From Pseudomonadota bacterium (GTDB lineage: Bacteria; Pseudomonadota; Gammaproteobacteria; Burkholderiales; Burkholderiaceae_D): a stretch of DNA of 20,875 nt. Every line of letters starts with the position of its first letter. The stretch's first letter is position 1. Below the pieces are notes generated by a model. That model searched no databases. It was given only the letters and a program-made list of their open reading frames with translations, and was not told the origin of the DNA. Location: NCBI GenBank assembly GCA_023422955.1, contig JAFAGG010000062.1, forward strand, positions 1-20,875. The letters are read 5' to 3'. Below are positions 1 to 7,670 of the stretch, piece by piece. The position numbers and the translations under genes were made by a program.

Positions 1-1
1 G

Positions 2-658
2 TATGAAGAAATCTTTCATGGCTTTTCTAAAAATATGCAGGCCAATCTGCGTAGAGCGAGAAACAGGTGGACCAAGGAAACCGATGGAAGATTTTTCATC
101 GTTACGGAGCCCGCAGAAATGCAGGCAAGATTCCAGGACTTCCTGAGACTGGAAGCAAGCGGATGGAAAGGCGCGTCAGGAAGCAGGACGGCCATTGCGC
201 TTCACTCCGATCTCAAGCTGTTTTATGAAACCTTGCTGAATGGATTTTCATCGTCAGGGAGTGTGCAATTGCATTGCCTGGAATTGCGCGGAGAAGTTAT
301 TGCCGCTGATTTCTGCGTATCCGATCACGACACGCTCTATCTGCTCAAGACCGGTTATAACGAGGATTGGTCGCGCTTAAGCCCGGGCGCCCTGCTATGC
401 GAATATGCATTGCAATACGCTGCCTCGGAAGCTTCGATAAAGCATGTCAACCTGATTGCCGACATGGAGTGGAGCCGCTCCTGGCGTCCCAAAATTTTCG
501 AGGTGCAGAATCTTATCCTGTTCAATTCCACTCCTGTCGGCACGCTGTGCCGCACCGGCATGAACCTCAAGAAAAACCTGGCTCGTCTTTGTGAAAAATA
601 TGCCGCTCCGAATGCCATCAAAATTCCGCTTGGCTGGATTGGCATCCGGCGTCAATGA
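2..658 (+). CDS. GNAT/CelD (BcsL)-like acetyltransferase, 5' end truncated by window edge
   Basis: The reading frame is open from base 2 to the TGA at 656-658, so this is the C-terminal 218 residues or so of a longer protein; the first ATG at 35 is probably internal. The stretch FLRLEASGWKG followed by GSRTAI, then a core with strands such as LHCLELRGEVIAADFCV and a GYNEDWSRLSPG segment, is typical of the Acetyltransf_6 domain of CelD/BcsL-type and FemAB-like GNAT proteins. These are often found with exopolysaccharide, lipid or cell-envelope genes, but the acceptor substrate cannot be told from sequence. Family members are usually about 350-400 residues, so around 150 residues should lie upstream. 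No obvious terminator follows it. The family assignment is fairly secure; a specific function is not claimed. Confidence 0.7.
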   Translation, partial: YEEIFHGFSKNMQANLRRARNRWTKETDGRFFIVTEPAEMQARFQDFLRLEASGWKGASGSRTAIALHSDLKLFYETLLNGFSSSGSVQLHCLELRGEVIAADFCVSDHDTLYLLKTGYNEDWSRLSPGALLCEYALQYAASEASIKHVNLIADMEWSRSWRPKIFEVQNLILFNSTPVGTLCRTGMNLKKNLARLCEKYAAPNAIKIPLGWIGIRRQ

Positions 659-888
659 CATTCTCCCGGAGTGCTGTTGTGCCTTGCCTGCATTCAGCAT
701 GACTTGCAGCTTAAGGACGGCATCAATGAAAAACTCGCAAGCATGAATCGCTCAGCCCGGCAAATCGGCGTGAGCATGAGCGCTGCAACAGGCAGACAGT
801 CATTCAAGAATAAGGAATGACCGGTCGGTGCACATGATTCGCCGGCTGCGTTTACACTGCGGGATTCCCTCTCTTTGCTGCTGCATCC
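659..888. other. Intergenic region between acetyltransferase and DUF1415 gene
   Basis: These 230 bases hold no convincing gene. There is no strong Shine-Dalgarno sequence before the ATG at 889 and no clear sigma-70 promoter. A TTTACA at about 851 is not followed by a recognisable -10 box at the right distance. Confidence 0.4.
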
Positions 889-1455
889 ATGACACCGCTC
901 TCGATTGCCCACAACGACATCATCGCTGCTGTTAAAAGCTGGCTGGAGAAAGCGGTGATCGGACTGAATCTGTGCCCGTTTGCCAAAAGCGTTTATGTGC
1001 GAGAACGCATTCGCTTTGTCGTCAGCGACGCCACCACGACTGATGAGCTTGCCCATGCATTGATGGACGAACTGTCGCTCCTGCAGGCGGCCGATCCGCA
1101 GCAAATCGATACCACGCTGTTGATCCATCCGCAGGTACTGCAGGATTTCGCAGACTATAACGATTTCCTCGGCGTGGCCGACGCCATCCTGGAACACCTG
1201 AGCCTGACCGGGGAGTTACAGCTTGCCAGCTTTCACCCCGACTACCAGTTTGCCGACACGGATGCAGACGACATCACCAATTACACCAATCGCGCGCCCT
1301 ATCCCATCCTGCACCTGCTGCGCGAAACCAGTATTGAAACAGCTATCGCGGGTTATCCGGATCCCGACAGCATTTATGAAAACAATATGGAAACGCTGCG
1401 CCGTCTGGGCTTATCCGGCTGGCAGGAACTTGGTATTATTTCAACGAAAAATTAA
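889..1455 (+). CDS. DUF1415 family protein
   Basis: This is a complete 188-residue protein. The N-terminal motif GLNLCPFAK (residues 25-33) and the later FHPDYQFAD and NRAPYPILHLLRE segments are the hallmarks of DUF1415, a family of uncharacterised cytosolic proteins common in beta- and gammaproteobacteria. The length matches the family. The invariant Cys-Pro pair near the N-terminus suggests a redox or metal role, but no biochemical function is established and none is claimed. There is no signal peptide or membrane segment. The gene stands alone, with about 230 bases upstream and 394 downstream to the next gene, so it is probably monocistronic. The chosen ATG gives the family-typical N-terminus, although no good ribosome-binding site precedes it. 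Confidence 0.85.
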   Translation: MTPLSIAHNDIIAAVKSWLEKAVIGLNLCPFAKSVYVRERIRFVVSDATTTDELAHALMDELSLLQAADPQQIDTTLLIHPQVLQDFADYNDFLGVADAILEHLSLTGELQLASFHPDYQFADTDADDITNYTNRAPYPILHLLRETSIETAIAGYPDPDSIYENNMETLRRLGLSGWQELGIISTKN

Positions 1456-1849
1456 ACCCGCTATCACCGCGGTGCAGGCACCACGGCGTCATCAGCAGGT
1501 TTTTTCGCATGACTTGGAGCGTTTAATGCAGTTTTCGCGCTTTGATGAAAATACGGCTTTCCTCAAGTGCAAAGCTGGTCTTTAAAAGAAGTTCGGGCTA
1601 TATGGAGTGAAGCAAACGTGAAGAAAAGCGGGAATTTACGGGCTGAATACGGGCTAAAACAGCGAGGGAATACGCAATTCTTGAAATTAAGCTATTATTT
1701 TCCACAGAACAATATAGTACTTAAACAATGTATTTCCCGTATGCATTAAAATAGAACTTCCTGAAAAGAAATGCGGGGAATCGAGTTTCGCGAAAGACGA
1801 TCACACCGCATCGTGTTTTTTCTCCAACCCTGGATTTGGAACTATTTGT
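1456..1849. other. AT-rich intergenic region of 394 bases
   Basis: I see no convincing gene; the short open frame at 1567-1749 has no homology I recognise and no ribosome-binding site. A weak imperfect hairpin around 1468-1488 with a T-run at about 1500-1505 may end the DUF1415 transcript. CGGGCT occurs at 1594, 1639 and 1650, the last two within an 11-base-spaced direct repeat ACGGGCTRAA (1638-1647 and 1649-1658). The stretch 1680-1755 is strongly AT-rich and is the most likely promoter region for the downstream regulator gene, but no perfect sigma-70 pair is present. Confidence 0.4.
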
Positions 1850-2212
1850 ATGACTAATCAGGCAGAAAATACGCCCCCCAGCAATCGTTTGGCGGACCAA
1901 GTCAATTATGATCCCAACCACCTGCTGGATTCCTTGATTGAAAAGCTGAATCTGAAAAACGATGCCGCCTTGTCGCGCGCGCTTGAAGTCGCGCCGCCGG
2001 TCATCAGCAAGATTCGCCATCGCCGTTTGCCGGTTGGCGCCTCGCTGCTGATACGCATGCATGAAGTCAGCGACCTGAGCATTCGTGAATTGCGTAACCT
2101 GATGGGTGATCGCCGCGAGAAATTCCGTATCAGCGACAAGCAGTTCAAGCCCAAGAACGCGGGTGACAGCTACGATAGTCAAGATGCAAACGAAGGCTTG
2201 CAGGATGAATAA
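1850..2212 (+). CDS. Small helix-turn-helix DNA-binding protein
   Basis: This is a 120-residue soluble protein. Residues about 37-84 (NDAALSRALEVAPPVISKIR, then HRRLPVGASLLIRMHE and LSIRELRNLMG) have the pattern of an XRE/Cro-like helix-turn-helix: one helix with Ala-Leu-Ser-Arg-Ala, a turn, then a recognition helix PPVISKIRHRR. The N-terminal 20 and C-terminal 25 residues are polar and probably disordered. Similar short proteins annotated as hypothetical or HTH proteins occur widely in Burkholderiales. Target genes are unknown; there is no sensor domain, so it may act through partners or autoregulation. It is monocistronic and ends in a strong terminator whose stem begins within the stop codon. 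The DNA-binding fold is likely; the physiological role is not known to me. Confidence 0.75.
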   Translation: MTNQAENTPPSNRLADQVNYDPNHLLDSLIEKLNLKNDAALSRALEVAPPVISKIRHRRLPVGASLLIRMHEVSDLSIRELRNLMGDRREKFRISDKQFKPKNAGDSYDSQDANEGLQDE

Positions 2213-2241
2213 AAAACGGGGTGCGATGCACCCCGTTTTTT
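2211..2241. terminator. Bidirectional intrinsic terminator between HTH gene and cysM
   Basis: A 14-base-pair stem (2211-2224 with 2228-2241) with a 3-base loop carries six A's on the left and six T's on the right, so it can end transcription on both strands. It lies between convergent genes and overlaps the last two bases of the HTH gene's stop codon. Confidence 0.9.
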
Positions 2242-2269
2242 ATTGCGGCAAGCTACTGAAACTCGCTGA

Positions 2270-3172
2270 TCAGGCAGGGAATACGCCGGTGGACAGATAG
2301 CGGTCGCCCCGATCGCACACGATGAAGACTATCGTCGCATTCTCCACCGTTTGCGAAATCCGCAAGGCCACTTCGCAGGCGCCCGCGGCAGAAATCCCGC
2401 AGAATATCCCTTCTTCCGCTGCCAGGCGGCGCGCCATGTGTTCCGCCGTCGCCTGCGTCACATATTCGAGCTGGTCAACCTGGCTCTTGTCGTAAATGCT
2501 CGGCAGATAAGCCTCGGGCCATTTGCGTATGCCGGGAATCTGCGACCCTTCCTCCGGTTGCGCCCCGATGATGCGAATCCCGGAATTTTTTTCCTTCAGA
2601 AACTGCGACACGCCCATGATGGTGCCCGTGGTGCCCATGGCACTCACGAAATGGGTAACCCGCTCTTCAGTGTCGCGCCATATTTCCGGCCCGGTGGTTT
2701 CATAGTGCGCACGCGGATTGTCGGGATTGGCAAACTGGTCGAGGATGATGCCCTTGCCTTCCTTTTGCATCTGATCCGCCAGATCGCGCGCATATTCCAT
2801 GCCGCCGGCTTTGGGCGTGAGGATGATCTGCGCGCCGTAAGCGGCCATGCTTTGGCGACGCTCCAGGCTCAGGTTTTCCGGCATGATCAGGACCATCTTG
2901 TAGCCGCGCATGGACGCCGCCATGGCCAGCGCAATACCGGTATTGCCGCTGGTCGCCTCGATCAGGGTATCGCCCTGCTTGATCTGACCGCGCGCTTCCG
3001 CGCCGCGTATCATCCACAGCGCCGGCCTGTCCTTCACGGAACCGGCGGGATTATTGCCTTCCAGCTTGCCGAGAATAATATTGTTGCGGCGTGCGGCATC
3101 TTCTCCCGGAATCACTTTCAATTGAACCAGGGGAGTATTTCCTATCGTGTCTTCGATGGTGAGATAAGGCAT
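2270..3172 (-). CDS. cysM: O-acetylserine sulfhydrylase B (cysteine synthase B)
   Basis: CysM makes L-cysteine from O-acetyl-L-serine and sulfide (or thiosulfate, giving S-sulfocysteine) in the cytosol using PLP. The 300-residue protein matches the CysM rather than the CysK branch: GNTPLVQL at the start, NPAGSVKDRP with the PLP lysine Lys47, the substrate loop TSGNTG (74-79), the phosphate-binding loop GTTGT (180-184), PEEGSQIPGIRKWP, and the C-terminal CDRGDRYLSTGVF. Ser261 in CGISAAG contacts the PLP ring nitrogen in the family; E. coli CysM has SSGG where this protein has SAAG. I chose the ATG at 3172, which gives the family's usual N-terminus; a TTG at 3196 would add eight residues but has no better ribosome-binding site. 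It is monocistronic, bounded by terminators on both sides. A TAAAAT hexamer about 40 bases upstream may be its -10 box. Confidence 0.95.
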   Translation of the reverse strand: MPYLTIEDTIGNTPLVQLKVIPGEDAARRNNIILGKLEGNNPAGSVKDRPALWMIRGAEARGQIKQGDTLIEATSGNTGIALAMAASMRGYKMVLIMPENLSLERRQSMAAYGAQIILTPKAGGMEYARDLADQMQKEGKGIILDQFANPDNPRAHYETTGPEIWRDTEERVTHFVSAMGTTGTIMGVSQFLKEKNSGIRIIGAQPEEGSQIPGIRKWPEAYLPSIYDKSQVDQLEYVTQATAEHMARRLAAEEGIFCGISAAGACEVALRISQTVENATIVFIVCDRGDRYLSTGVFPA

Positions 3173-3253
3173 GGGCGCTCGACTTGGGCGTGGCAAAAGC
3201 GCTATTTTAATCGCAGACGCCGTTTGGCGCCTGCCAGCCTATCAGGAAGAAAT

Positions 3254-3280
3254 GCCGGGCATGGTGTGAGCATGCCCGGC
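3254..3280 (-). terminator. Intrinsic terminator after the helix-hairpin-helix gene
   Basis: A perfect 10-base-pair GC-rich stem (GCCGGGCATG with CATGCCCGGC) with a 7-base loop lies just past the stop codon of the secreted HhH protein gene. On the minus strand it is followed by a T/C-rich stretch (ATTTCTTCC). It separates that gene from cysM. Confidence 0.7.
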
Positions 3281-3286
3281 GACGGA

Positions 3287-3637
3287 TCATTTGGCTGATG
3301 CAGCCTTGACGGGCTTGGCCGGTGCCGGCTTGGACGATTGCGCCGCCGGTTCCACTTTCGTTTCCGAGCGCGGCTTGCCATTCACCGTCAGTCCCGCCTG
3401 CGACAGCCGCTTCGCACTGGCCGGTCCCACGCCCTTCACGCGCTTTTCAAGATCGTTCCAATCCTTGAAGTTGCCCGCCTTGGTTCTCTCCTCCAGCATG
3501 GATTTGGACATTGCCGGCCCGACTCCCTTGACGCTCTCCAATGCAACCTTGTCGGCGCGATTGATATCGACCTGTGCCCATGCAAGCCCCATTGTTGCCA
3601 GGGCCAATACTGCCATTGCGATGAATTTGCTTACCAT
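3287..3637 (-). CDS. Secreted ComEA-like helix-hairpin-helix protein
   Basis: This is a 116-residue protein with a signal peptide (MVSKFIAMAVLALATMGLAW, likely cleavage after AWA), then two helix-hairpin-helix units (residues about 28-46 with VKGVGPAMS, and 62-80 with VKGVGPASA), and a low-complexity tail rich in Ala, Pro and Lys. It resembles the DNA-binding module of ComEA, which holds incoming DNA in the periplasm during natural transformation. Many Burkholderiales encode such short ComEA-like proteins far from other competence genes, so a competence role is possible but unproven. The ATG at 3637 is preceded by a good Shine-Dalgarno sequence (AGGAG, 7 bases before it) and starts right at the signal peptide; the frame extends upstream to 3727 but without signal-like sequence. 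It is monocistronic, followed by a hairpin terminator. Confidence 0.85.
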   Translation of the reverse strand: MVSKFIAMAVLALATMGLAWAQVDINRADKVALESVKGVGPAMSKSMLEERTKAGNFKDWNDLEKRVKGVGPASAKRLSQAGLTVNGKPRSETKVEPAAQSSKPAPAKPVKAASAK

Positions 3638-3837
3638 GCTCGTCTCCTGTGAGGTATCGGATAAAACACTAATTGGGCAGTGGCACCATGCATCACTGCC
3701 GCCAGCGATTGTTCCAACAAAGCGCAAAGACCTTCACTGGCCAACAGGTGCAGTAGCCTGTCCTATCGTGATCGGCTGCTCATACCGGCACGGATGCAAA
3801 AGACCCTGCATACCAAGCAAGTAACACGGCACATGAA

Positions 3838-3878
3838 AAAGCTGAAAAAGAAAAAGCACCGGTTCTAACGGTGCTTTT
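3838..3878 (-). terminator. Intrinsic terminator downstream of lapB
   Basis: A 10-base-pair stem (AAAAGCACCG at 3852-3861 with CGGTGCTTTT at 3869-3878) and 7-base loop is followed on the minus strand by a T-rich tract (CTTTTTCTTTTT). It is 24 bases past the lapB stop and ends the lapA-lapB transcript. Confidence 0.85.
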
Positions 3879-3902
3879 CCCGGGCGCTGATGAGTTAGCG
3901 AG

Positions 3903-5078
3903 TCAGTTGAGTATGGTGAGTTCCTCGCTGCGACGCGGCGGATAGGTTTCCCAGTGACTGCAGCCGGGGCACTGCCAGTAGAACTGGCGAGCCTTGAAGC
4001 CGCAGTGGCCGCACTGGTAACGCGCCAGCTTTTGCGCATAGCCGTGGACCACGCTCTTCACCATCGTGAGCTCGGACATGTATTCCGGCGGCACCGCCAT
4101 GGAACGGGCTTCCAGCCATTTATCCAGGCCCAGCAGCGTGGGAGTGCGATGCAATTCATTGCCGACGATCTTATATGCTGCTTCCACGCCATCCTGTTCC
4201 AGCACGGCCTGGAATGTCACCTCCAGCAGATCGATGGAAGCGGCTTCAGCCAGATAATGGCGCAGCAGATTGAGGCCTTCCTGTGGTCGCCCGACCGCCT
4301 TGTAGGCATCCATCAGCCGTTGCGCGACCAGGCCGACGTGCGGCGCACTCTGGTGCTCGACGCGTTGCCATGCGCGTATCGCCGCATCAGGATCGCCCAG
4401 CGCCAGATAGGCATCGCCCATCAGAATCGTGGCGCGCACATTGCTGCGATCCACCGCCAGCGCTTTCTCCAGCGTAGTCAGCGCGCTGGCCGGATTGGTA
4501 TGCACCAGTTCATCCTGCGCCAGCTCGCAATAATAATGCGCAATTTCCTTCTGGCGGCTGCCCGCACCCGAAGCCTGCAAGGCTTCTGCGGCGGTAATGG
4601 CGCGCCGCCATTCTTTTTCGCGCTGGTAGATTTCCAGTTGCGCGCGGCGCGCCTGGGTGCCGAGCGAGGTATCGACCAGGCTATCGAAAGCTTCCTCGGC
4701 GCGGTCCAGCAGGCCGGCTTTCAGATAATCCTGGCCCAATTCATAGCGGGCCTGAGAACGCAATTCCGGCGTCAGGTCGGCACGCGCCAGCAGGTTCTGG
4801 TGGATGCGAATCGCACGTTCGGTTTCTCCGCGGCGGCGAAACAGGTTGCCCAGCGCGAAATGTATTTCTATGGTTTCGGGATCCAGCTGCACCACTTCGA
4901 TAAAGGCATCGATCGCCTTGTCCGGCTGTTCATTGAGCAGCAGGTTCAGGCCCTTGAAATAACCGCGGGGAAGCGTGCGGGACTCAGAGAGCAGTTGCTT
5001 GATGTCGACCCGGGCGGCGATCCAGCCGAGCGAAAAAAATACCGGGATGCCGAGCAGCCACCAGAGTTCAAATTCCAT
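3903..5078 (-). CDS. lapB: LapB (YciM) lipopolysaccharide assembly protein with TPRs and rubredoxin-like zinc domain
   Basis: LapB is an inner-membrane-anchored adaptor. In E. coli it delivers LpxC to the FtsH protease and so sets LPS synthesis, under control of PbgA/YejM. The 391-residue protein has an N-terminal membrane helix (about residues 4-22), a long stretch of TPR repeats (about 35-330), and a C-terminal rubredoxin-like metal site with Cys356, Cys359, Cys370 and Cys373 (CGHCGF and WQCPGC). Length and architecture match E. coli LapB (389 residues). It lies 24 bases after lapA, so the two are co-transcribed, and the rpsA-ihfB-lapA-lapB order is the same as in enterobacteria. Whether LpxC control works identically in betaproteobacteria is an inference from homology. 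Confidence 0.93.
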   Translation of the reverse strand: MEFELWWLLGIPVFFSLGWIAARVDIKQLLSESRTLPRGYFKGLNLLLNEQPDKAIDAFIEVVQLDPETIEIHFALGNLFRRRGETERAIRIHQNLLARADLTPELRSQARYELGQDYLKAGLLDRAEEAFDSLVDTSLGTQARRAQLEIYQREKEWRRAITAAEALQASGAGSRQKEIAHYYCELAQDELVHTNPASALTTLEKALAVDRSNVRATILMGDAYLALGDPDAAIRAWQRVEHQSAPHVGLVAQRLMDAYKAVGRPQEGLNLLRHYLAEAASIDLLEVTFQAVLEQDGVEAAYKIVGNELHRTPTLLGLDKWLEARSMAVPPEYMSELTMVKSVVHGYAQKLARYQCGHCGFKARQFYWQCPGCSHWETYPPRRSEELTILN

Positions 5079-5102
5079 GCAAATTCCGTGCTTCAGGTCG
5101 AG

Positions 5103-5417
5103 TTAAAGAACACTACGGTCGATATTGACCAGGGTATCCGGCGCAATGACAGCAGCCGCGTCGCGCTCTTTTTCCAATATCGCGATGGCCTTTTTCTGAC
5201 GGGCCATTTCACGACGATAGCGGAACATCATGGGACACATCGCCAGCACGCCCAGAATGGCGCCGCCGATGAAAAAACCCAGCAACAGCACGACGAGCGG
5301 GCTGGTGAATTGATAATCCAGGAAAAGCGCCAGGGTCGCTTCCTGCGTGTTCTTCAAGGCGAAAGTGAAGAACACTACGAACAGCAGAACGGTAACGATT
5401 CTTAAAATGATCTTCAT
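5103..5417 (-). CDS. lapA: LapA-domain (DUF1049) inner-membrane protein
   Basis: The 104-residue protein has two membrane helices (about residues 2-20 and 37-60) separated by a short periplasmic loop with the family motif FALKNTQ, then a charged cytoplasmic helix (YRREMARQKKAIAILEKERD) likely to be coiled coil. This is the LapA/DUF1049 layout; the protein partners with LapB in LPS assembly. I chose the ATG at 5417, which starts at the first membrane helix and gives the usual length of about 100 residues; the frame continues upstream to 5492 but adds only polar sequence without family similarity. The gene is isolated from ihfB by two tandem terminators, so lapAB probably has its own promoter in 5418-5500. 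Confidence 0.85.
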   Translation of the reverse strand: MKIILRIVTVLLFVVFFTFALKNTQEATLALFLDYQFTSPLVVLLLGFFIGGAILGVLAMCPMMFRYRREMARQKKAIAILEKERDAAAVIAPDTLVNIDRSVL

Positions 5418-5500
5418 CAGCTTCGATCCCAGTGGTTCCTTACGGTCGGCGCCTGAATCAGGAGCCATGAGGAAATGACAATTGGGGAACATTGTACGCG

Positions 5501-5530
5501 AAAAAAAACGGCATCTTCGGATGCCGTTTT
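5501..5530 (-). terminator. Second of two tandem terminators between ihfB and lapA (promoter-proximal to lapA)
   Basis: An 11-base-pair stem (5505-5515 with 5520-5530) has the loop TTCG on the plus strand and eight A's at 5501-5508, so transcription on the minus strand produces the hairpin with loop CGAA followed by U8. The stem is identical to that of the other terminator at 5574-5604 but its loop is the reverse complement. Confidence 0.75.
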
Positions 5531-5573
5531 GCAGAAATCGAACATGTTCGCTGCTATTTTCGGACCACCCATT

Positions 5574-5604
5574 AAAAAAAACGGCATCCGAAGATGCCGT
5601 TTTT
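5574..5604 (-). terminator. ihfB terminator with UUCG tetraloop
   Basis: A 12-base-pair stem (5577-5588 with 5593-5604) has loop CGAA on plus, which is UUCG in the minus-strand RNA, followed by eight U's (A-run 5574-5581 on plus). The core ACGGCAUC-UUCG-GAUGCCGU is a very stable textbook terminator, 18 bases past the ihfB stop. Confidence 0.92.
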
Positions 5605-5621
5605 ACGATGACGGGACTGCC

Positions 5622-5927
5622 TCAGTCGTCCTTGATCGGTTGCCCGACCATGGCATCCACCCGCTCACGCAAGTCCTTGCCGGGCTTGAAGTGCGGTACC
5701 CGTTTTTCCGGCACCATCACCTTGTCACCCGACTTGGGATTGCGTCCTATGCGCGGTGGACGGCTATTCAACGCAAAGCTGCCAAAACCACGGATCTCGA
5801 TGCGCTGACCAGTGGCCAGGCCATTTGCCATCGCATCGAGTATGGTCTTGACCGCGTAATCCGCATCCTTTGCTACCAGTTGCGGATAACGCTCGGCCAA
5901 ACGTGCAATCAACTCCGACTTTGTCAT
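5622..5927 (-). CDS. ihfB: Integration host factor subunit beta
   Basis: IHF-beta pairs with IHF-alpha to bind and sharply bend DNA in the nucleoid, shaping replication, recombination and sigma-54 promoters. The 101-residue protein has the complete HU/IHF fold: MTKSELI at the N-terminus, RIEIRGFGSF (42-51), and the DNA-intercalating arm GRNPKSGDKV with Pro64, followed by PHFKPGKDLRERV. The beta-subunit identity comes from the MTKSELI start and the PHFKPGKDLR motif, and from its place directly after rpsA, as in E. coli. Only 14 bases separate it from the rpsA stop, so it is transcribed with rpsA. A canonical terminator follows. Confidence 0.96.
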   Translation of the reverse strand: MTKSELIARLAERYPQLVAKDADYAVKTILDAMANGLATGQRIEIRGFGSFALNSRPPRIGRNPKSGDKVMVPEKRVPHFKPGKDLRERVDAMVGQPIKDD

Positions 5928-5941
5928 GCCTTGGTCTTCAA

Positions 5942-7654
5942 TTACTGCTTGTTATCGAGCTTGGCTTTCAACAATGCGCCCAGGCTGGTGGTGCCGGATG
6001 CAGCGTTGGAATCAGCAGCCATCTTCTGCATGGCTTCCTGGGTTTCCACATTGTCTTTCGCCTTGATCGACAGCTGGATGCTGCGAGCCTTGCGGTCAAC
6101 GTTGATGATCATGGCTTCAAGCGTGTCGCCCACTTTCAGGTGGGTACCGGCATCTTCCACGCGATCGCGGGAGATTTCGGAAGCGCGCAGATAACCTTCG
6201 ACTTCGTCGGTCAGCTGAACGACAGCGCCTTTAGGCTCAACAGCTTTAACAGTACCGTTCACTACAGCACCTTTGTCGTTCAGTGCGGTGTAGTTGTTGA
6301 ACGGATCACCTTCCATTTGCTTCACGCCCAGCGAAACGCGCTCGCGCTCCACGTCGATAGCCAGAACAACCGCTTCCAGCTCGTCGCCTTTCTTGAACTT
6401 GCGAACTGCTTCTTCGCCAGCTTCGGTCCAGGACAGGTCGGACAGATGCACCAGGCCGTCGATATTGCCGGTCAGGCCGATGAATACGCCGAAGTCGGTG
6501 ATGGATTTGATCGCGCCACGTACCTTGTCGCCTTTTTTGTGCGACATGGCGAAGTCGTCCCATGGGTTCGCTTTGCACTGTTTCATGCCCAGCGAAATGC
6601 GGCGACGTTCTTCGTCGATTTCCAGAACCATGACTTCCACTTCGTCGCCCAGTTGAACAACTTTGCTCGGTGCCACGTTCTTGTTGGTCCAGTCCATTTC
6701 GGAAACGTGAACCAGGCCTTCGATGCCTTGTTCCACTTCCACGAATGCACCGTAGTCGGTCAGGTTGGTTACTTTACCGAACAGGCGGGTGCCTTGCGGA
6801 TAACGACGCGACAGACCGGTCCAGGGATCGTCGCCCAGTTGCTTGACGCCCAGGGAAACGCGGTTTTTCTCTTGATCGTATTTCAGAACCTTGGCTGTGA
6901 TTTCCTGGCCAACCGACAGAACTTCGGACGGATGGCGAACACGACGCCATGCCAGGTCGGTGATATGCAGCAGGCCGTCGATGCCGCCCAGATCCACGAA
7001 TGCGCCGTAGTCGGTGATGTTCTTGACGATACCGGTAACTACCGTACCTTCTTTCAGGGTTTCCATCAGCTTCTGGCGCTCTTCGCCCATCGATGCTTCG
7101 ACGACGGCACGGCGCGACAGAACGACGTTGTTACGCTTGCGGTCCAGCTTGATGACCTTGAATTCCATGGTCTTGCCTTCGAACGGCGTGGTGTCCTTGA
7201 CGGGACGCACGTCGACCAGCGAGCCCGGCAGGAATGCGCGGATGCCGTTGGTCAGCACGGTCAGACCGCCTTTTACCTTGCCGTTGATGGTGCCGGTTAC
7301 GAGTTCGCCGGATTCCATGGCTTTTTCCAGCGACAGCCAGGAGGCCAGACGCTTGGCTTTGTCACGGGACAGGATGGTGTCGCCGAAACCGTTTTCCAGC
7401 GATTCGATCGCTACGGAAACGAAATCCCCTACATTGACTTCGAGTTCGCCATTGTCATTCTTGAATTCCTCGATGGGAATGAAGGCTTCGGATTTCAGGC
7501 CGGCGTTTACGATCACGAAATTGTGGTCGAGACGAACGACTTCAGCGGAAATCACTTCACCGGAACGCATGTCCTGACGGGACAGCGATTCTTCAAACAA
7601 CGCGGCAAAACTTTCCATGCCAGTGGATTCAGGGGAGGTAGAAGCTGTAGACAT
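5942..7654 (-). CDS. rpsA: 30S ribosomal protein S1
   Basis: S1 binds mRNA leaders on the 30S subunit and is needed for translation of structured or weakly Shine-Dalgarno messages. The 570-residue protein carries six S1/OB-fold repeats (about 33-100, 116-182, 203-271, 288-358, 375-445 and 462-532), repeats 3-5 with the clear pattern G-x-V-x-x-I-T-D-Y-G-A-F-V...GLLHITDL. E. coli S1 is 557 residues. A second ATG at 7618 (MESFAALFEES) could also be the start, since the first 12 residues are poorly conserved; neither start has a Shine-Dalgarno sequence. A 147-base leader separates it from cmk and contains a strong stem-loop, consistent with autoregulation. Gene order cmk-rpsA-ihfB is widely conserved. 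Confidence 0.97.
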   Translation of the reverse strand: MSTASTSPESTGMESFAALFEESLSRQDMRSGEVISAEVVRLDHNFVIVNAGLKSEAFIPIEEFKNDNGELEVNVGDFVSVAIESLENGFGDTILSRDKAKRLASWLSLEKAMESGELVTGTINGKVKGGLTVLTNGIRAFLPGSLVDVRPVKDTTPFEGKTMEFKVIKLDRKRNNVVLSRRAVVEASMGEERQKLMETLKEGTVVTGIVKNITDYGAFVDLGGIDGLLHITDLAWRRVRHPSEVLSVGQEITAKVLKYDQEKNRVSLGVKQLGDDPWTGLSRRYPQGTRLFGKVTNLTDYGAFVEVEQGIEGLVHVSEMDWTNKNVAPSKVVQLGDEVEVMVLEIDEERRRISLGMKQCKANPWDDFAMSHKKGDKVRGAIKSITDFGVFIGLTGNIDGLVHLSDLSWTEAGEEAVRKFKKGDELEAVVLAIDVERERVSLGVKQMEGDPFNNYTALNDKGAVVNGTVKAVEPKGAVVQLTDEVEGYLRASEISRDRVEDAGTHLKVGDTLEAMIINVDRKARSIQLSIKAKDNVETQEAMQKMAADSNAASGTTSLGALLKAKLDNKQ

Positions 7655-7670
7655 AATTAATGAGGGTTAG

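Noticed and set aside
3638..3727. Upstream extension of the helix-hairpin-helix gene by 30 codons
   Set aside because: It would bury the signal peptide inside the protein, and the ATG at 3637 has an AGGAG ribosome-binding site.
3954..5405. Long plus-strand open frame opposite lapB and lapA
   Set aside because: Both genes on the other strand are clear family members with matching lengths; the antisense frame is a codon-bias shadow.
5491..5496. TACAAT on the minus strand as a lapA -10 box
   Set aside because: The hexamer is good, but the matching -35 position falls in the terminator hairpin and bears no resemblance to TTGACA.
5870..7660. Long plus-strand open frame (about 596 codons) opposite rpsA
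   Set aside because: It lies wholly antisense to the unmistakable rpsA gene plus the ihfB start, has a His/Phe/Gln-rich composition typical of a mirror frame, and matches no family.
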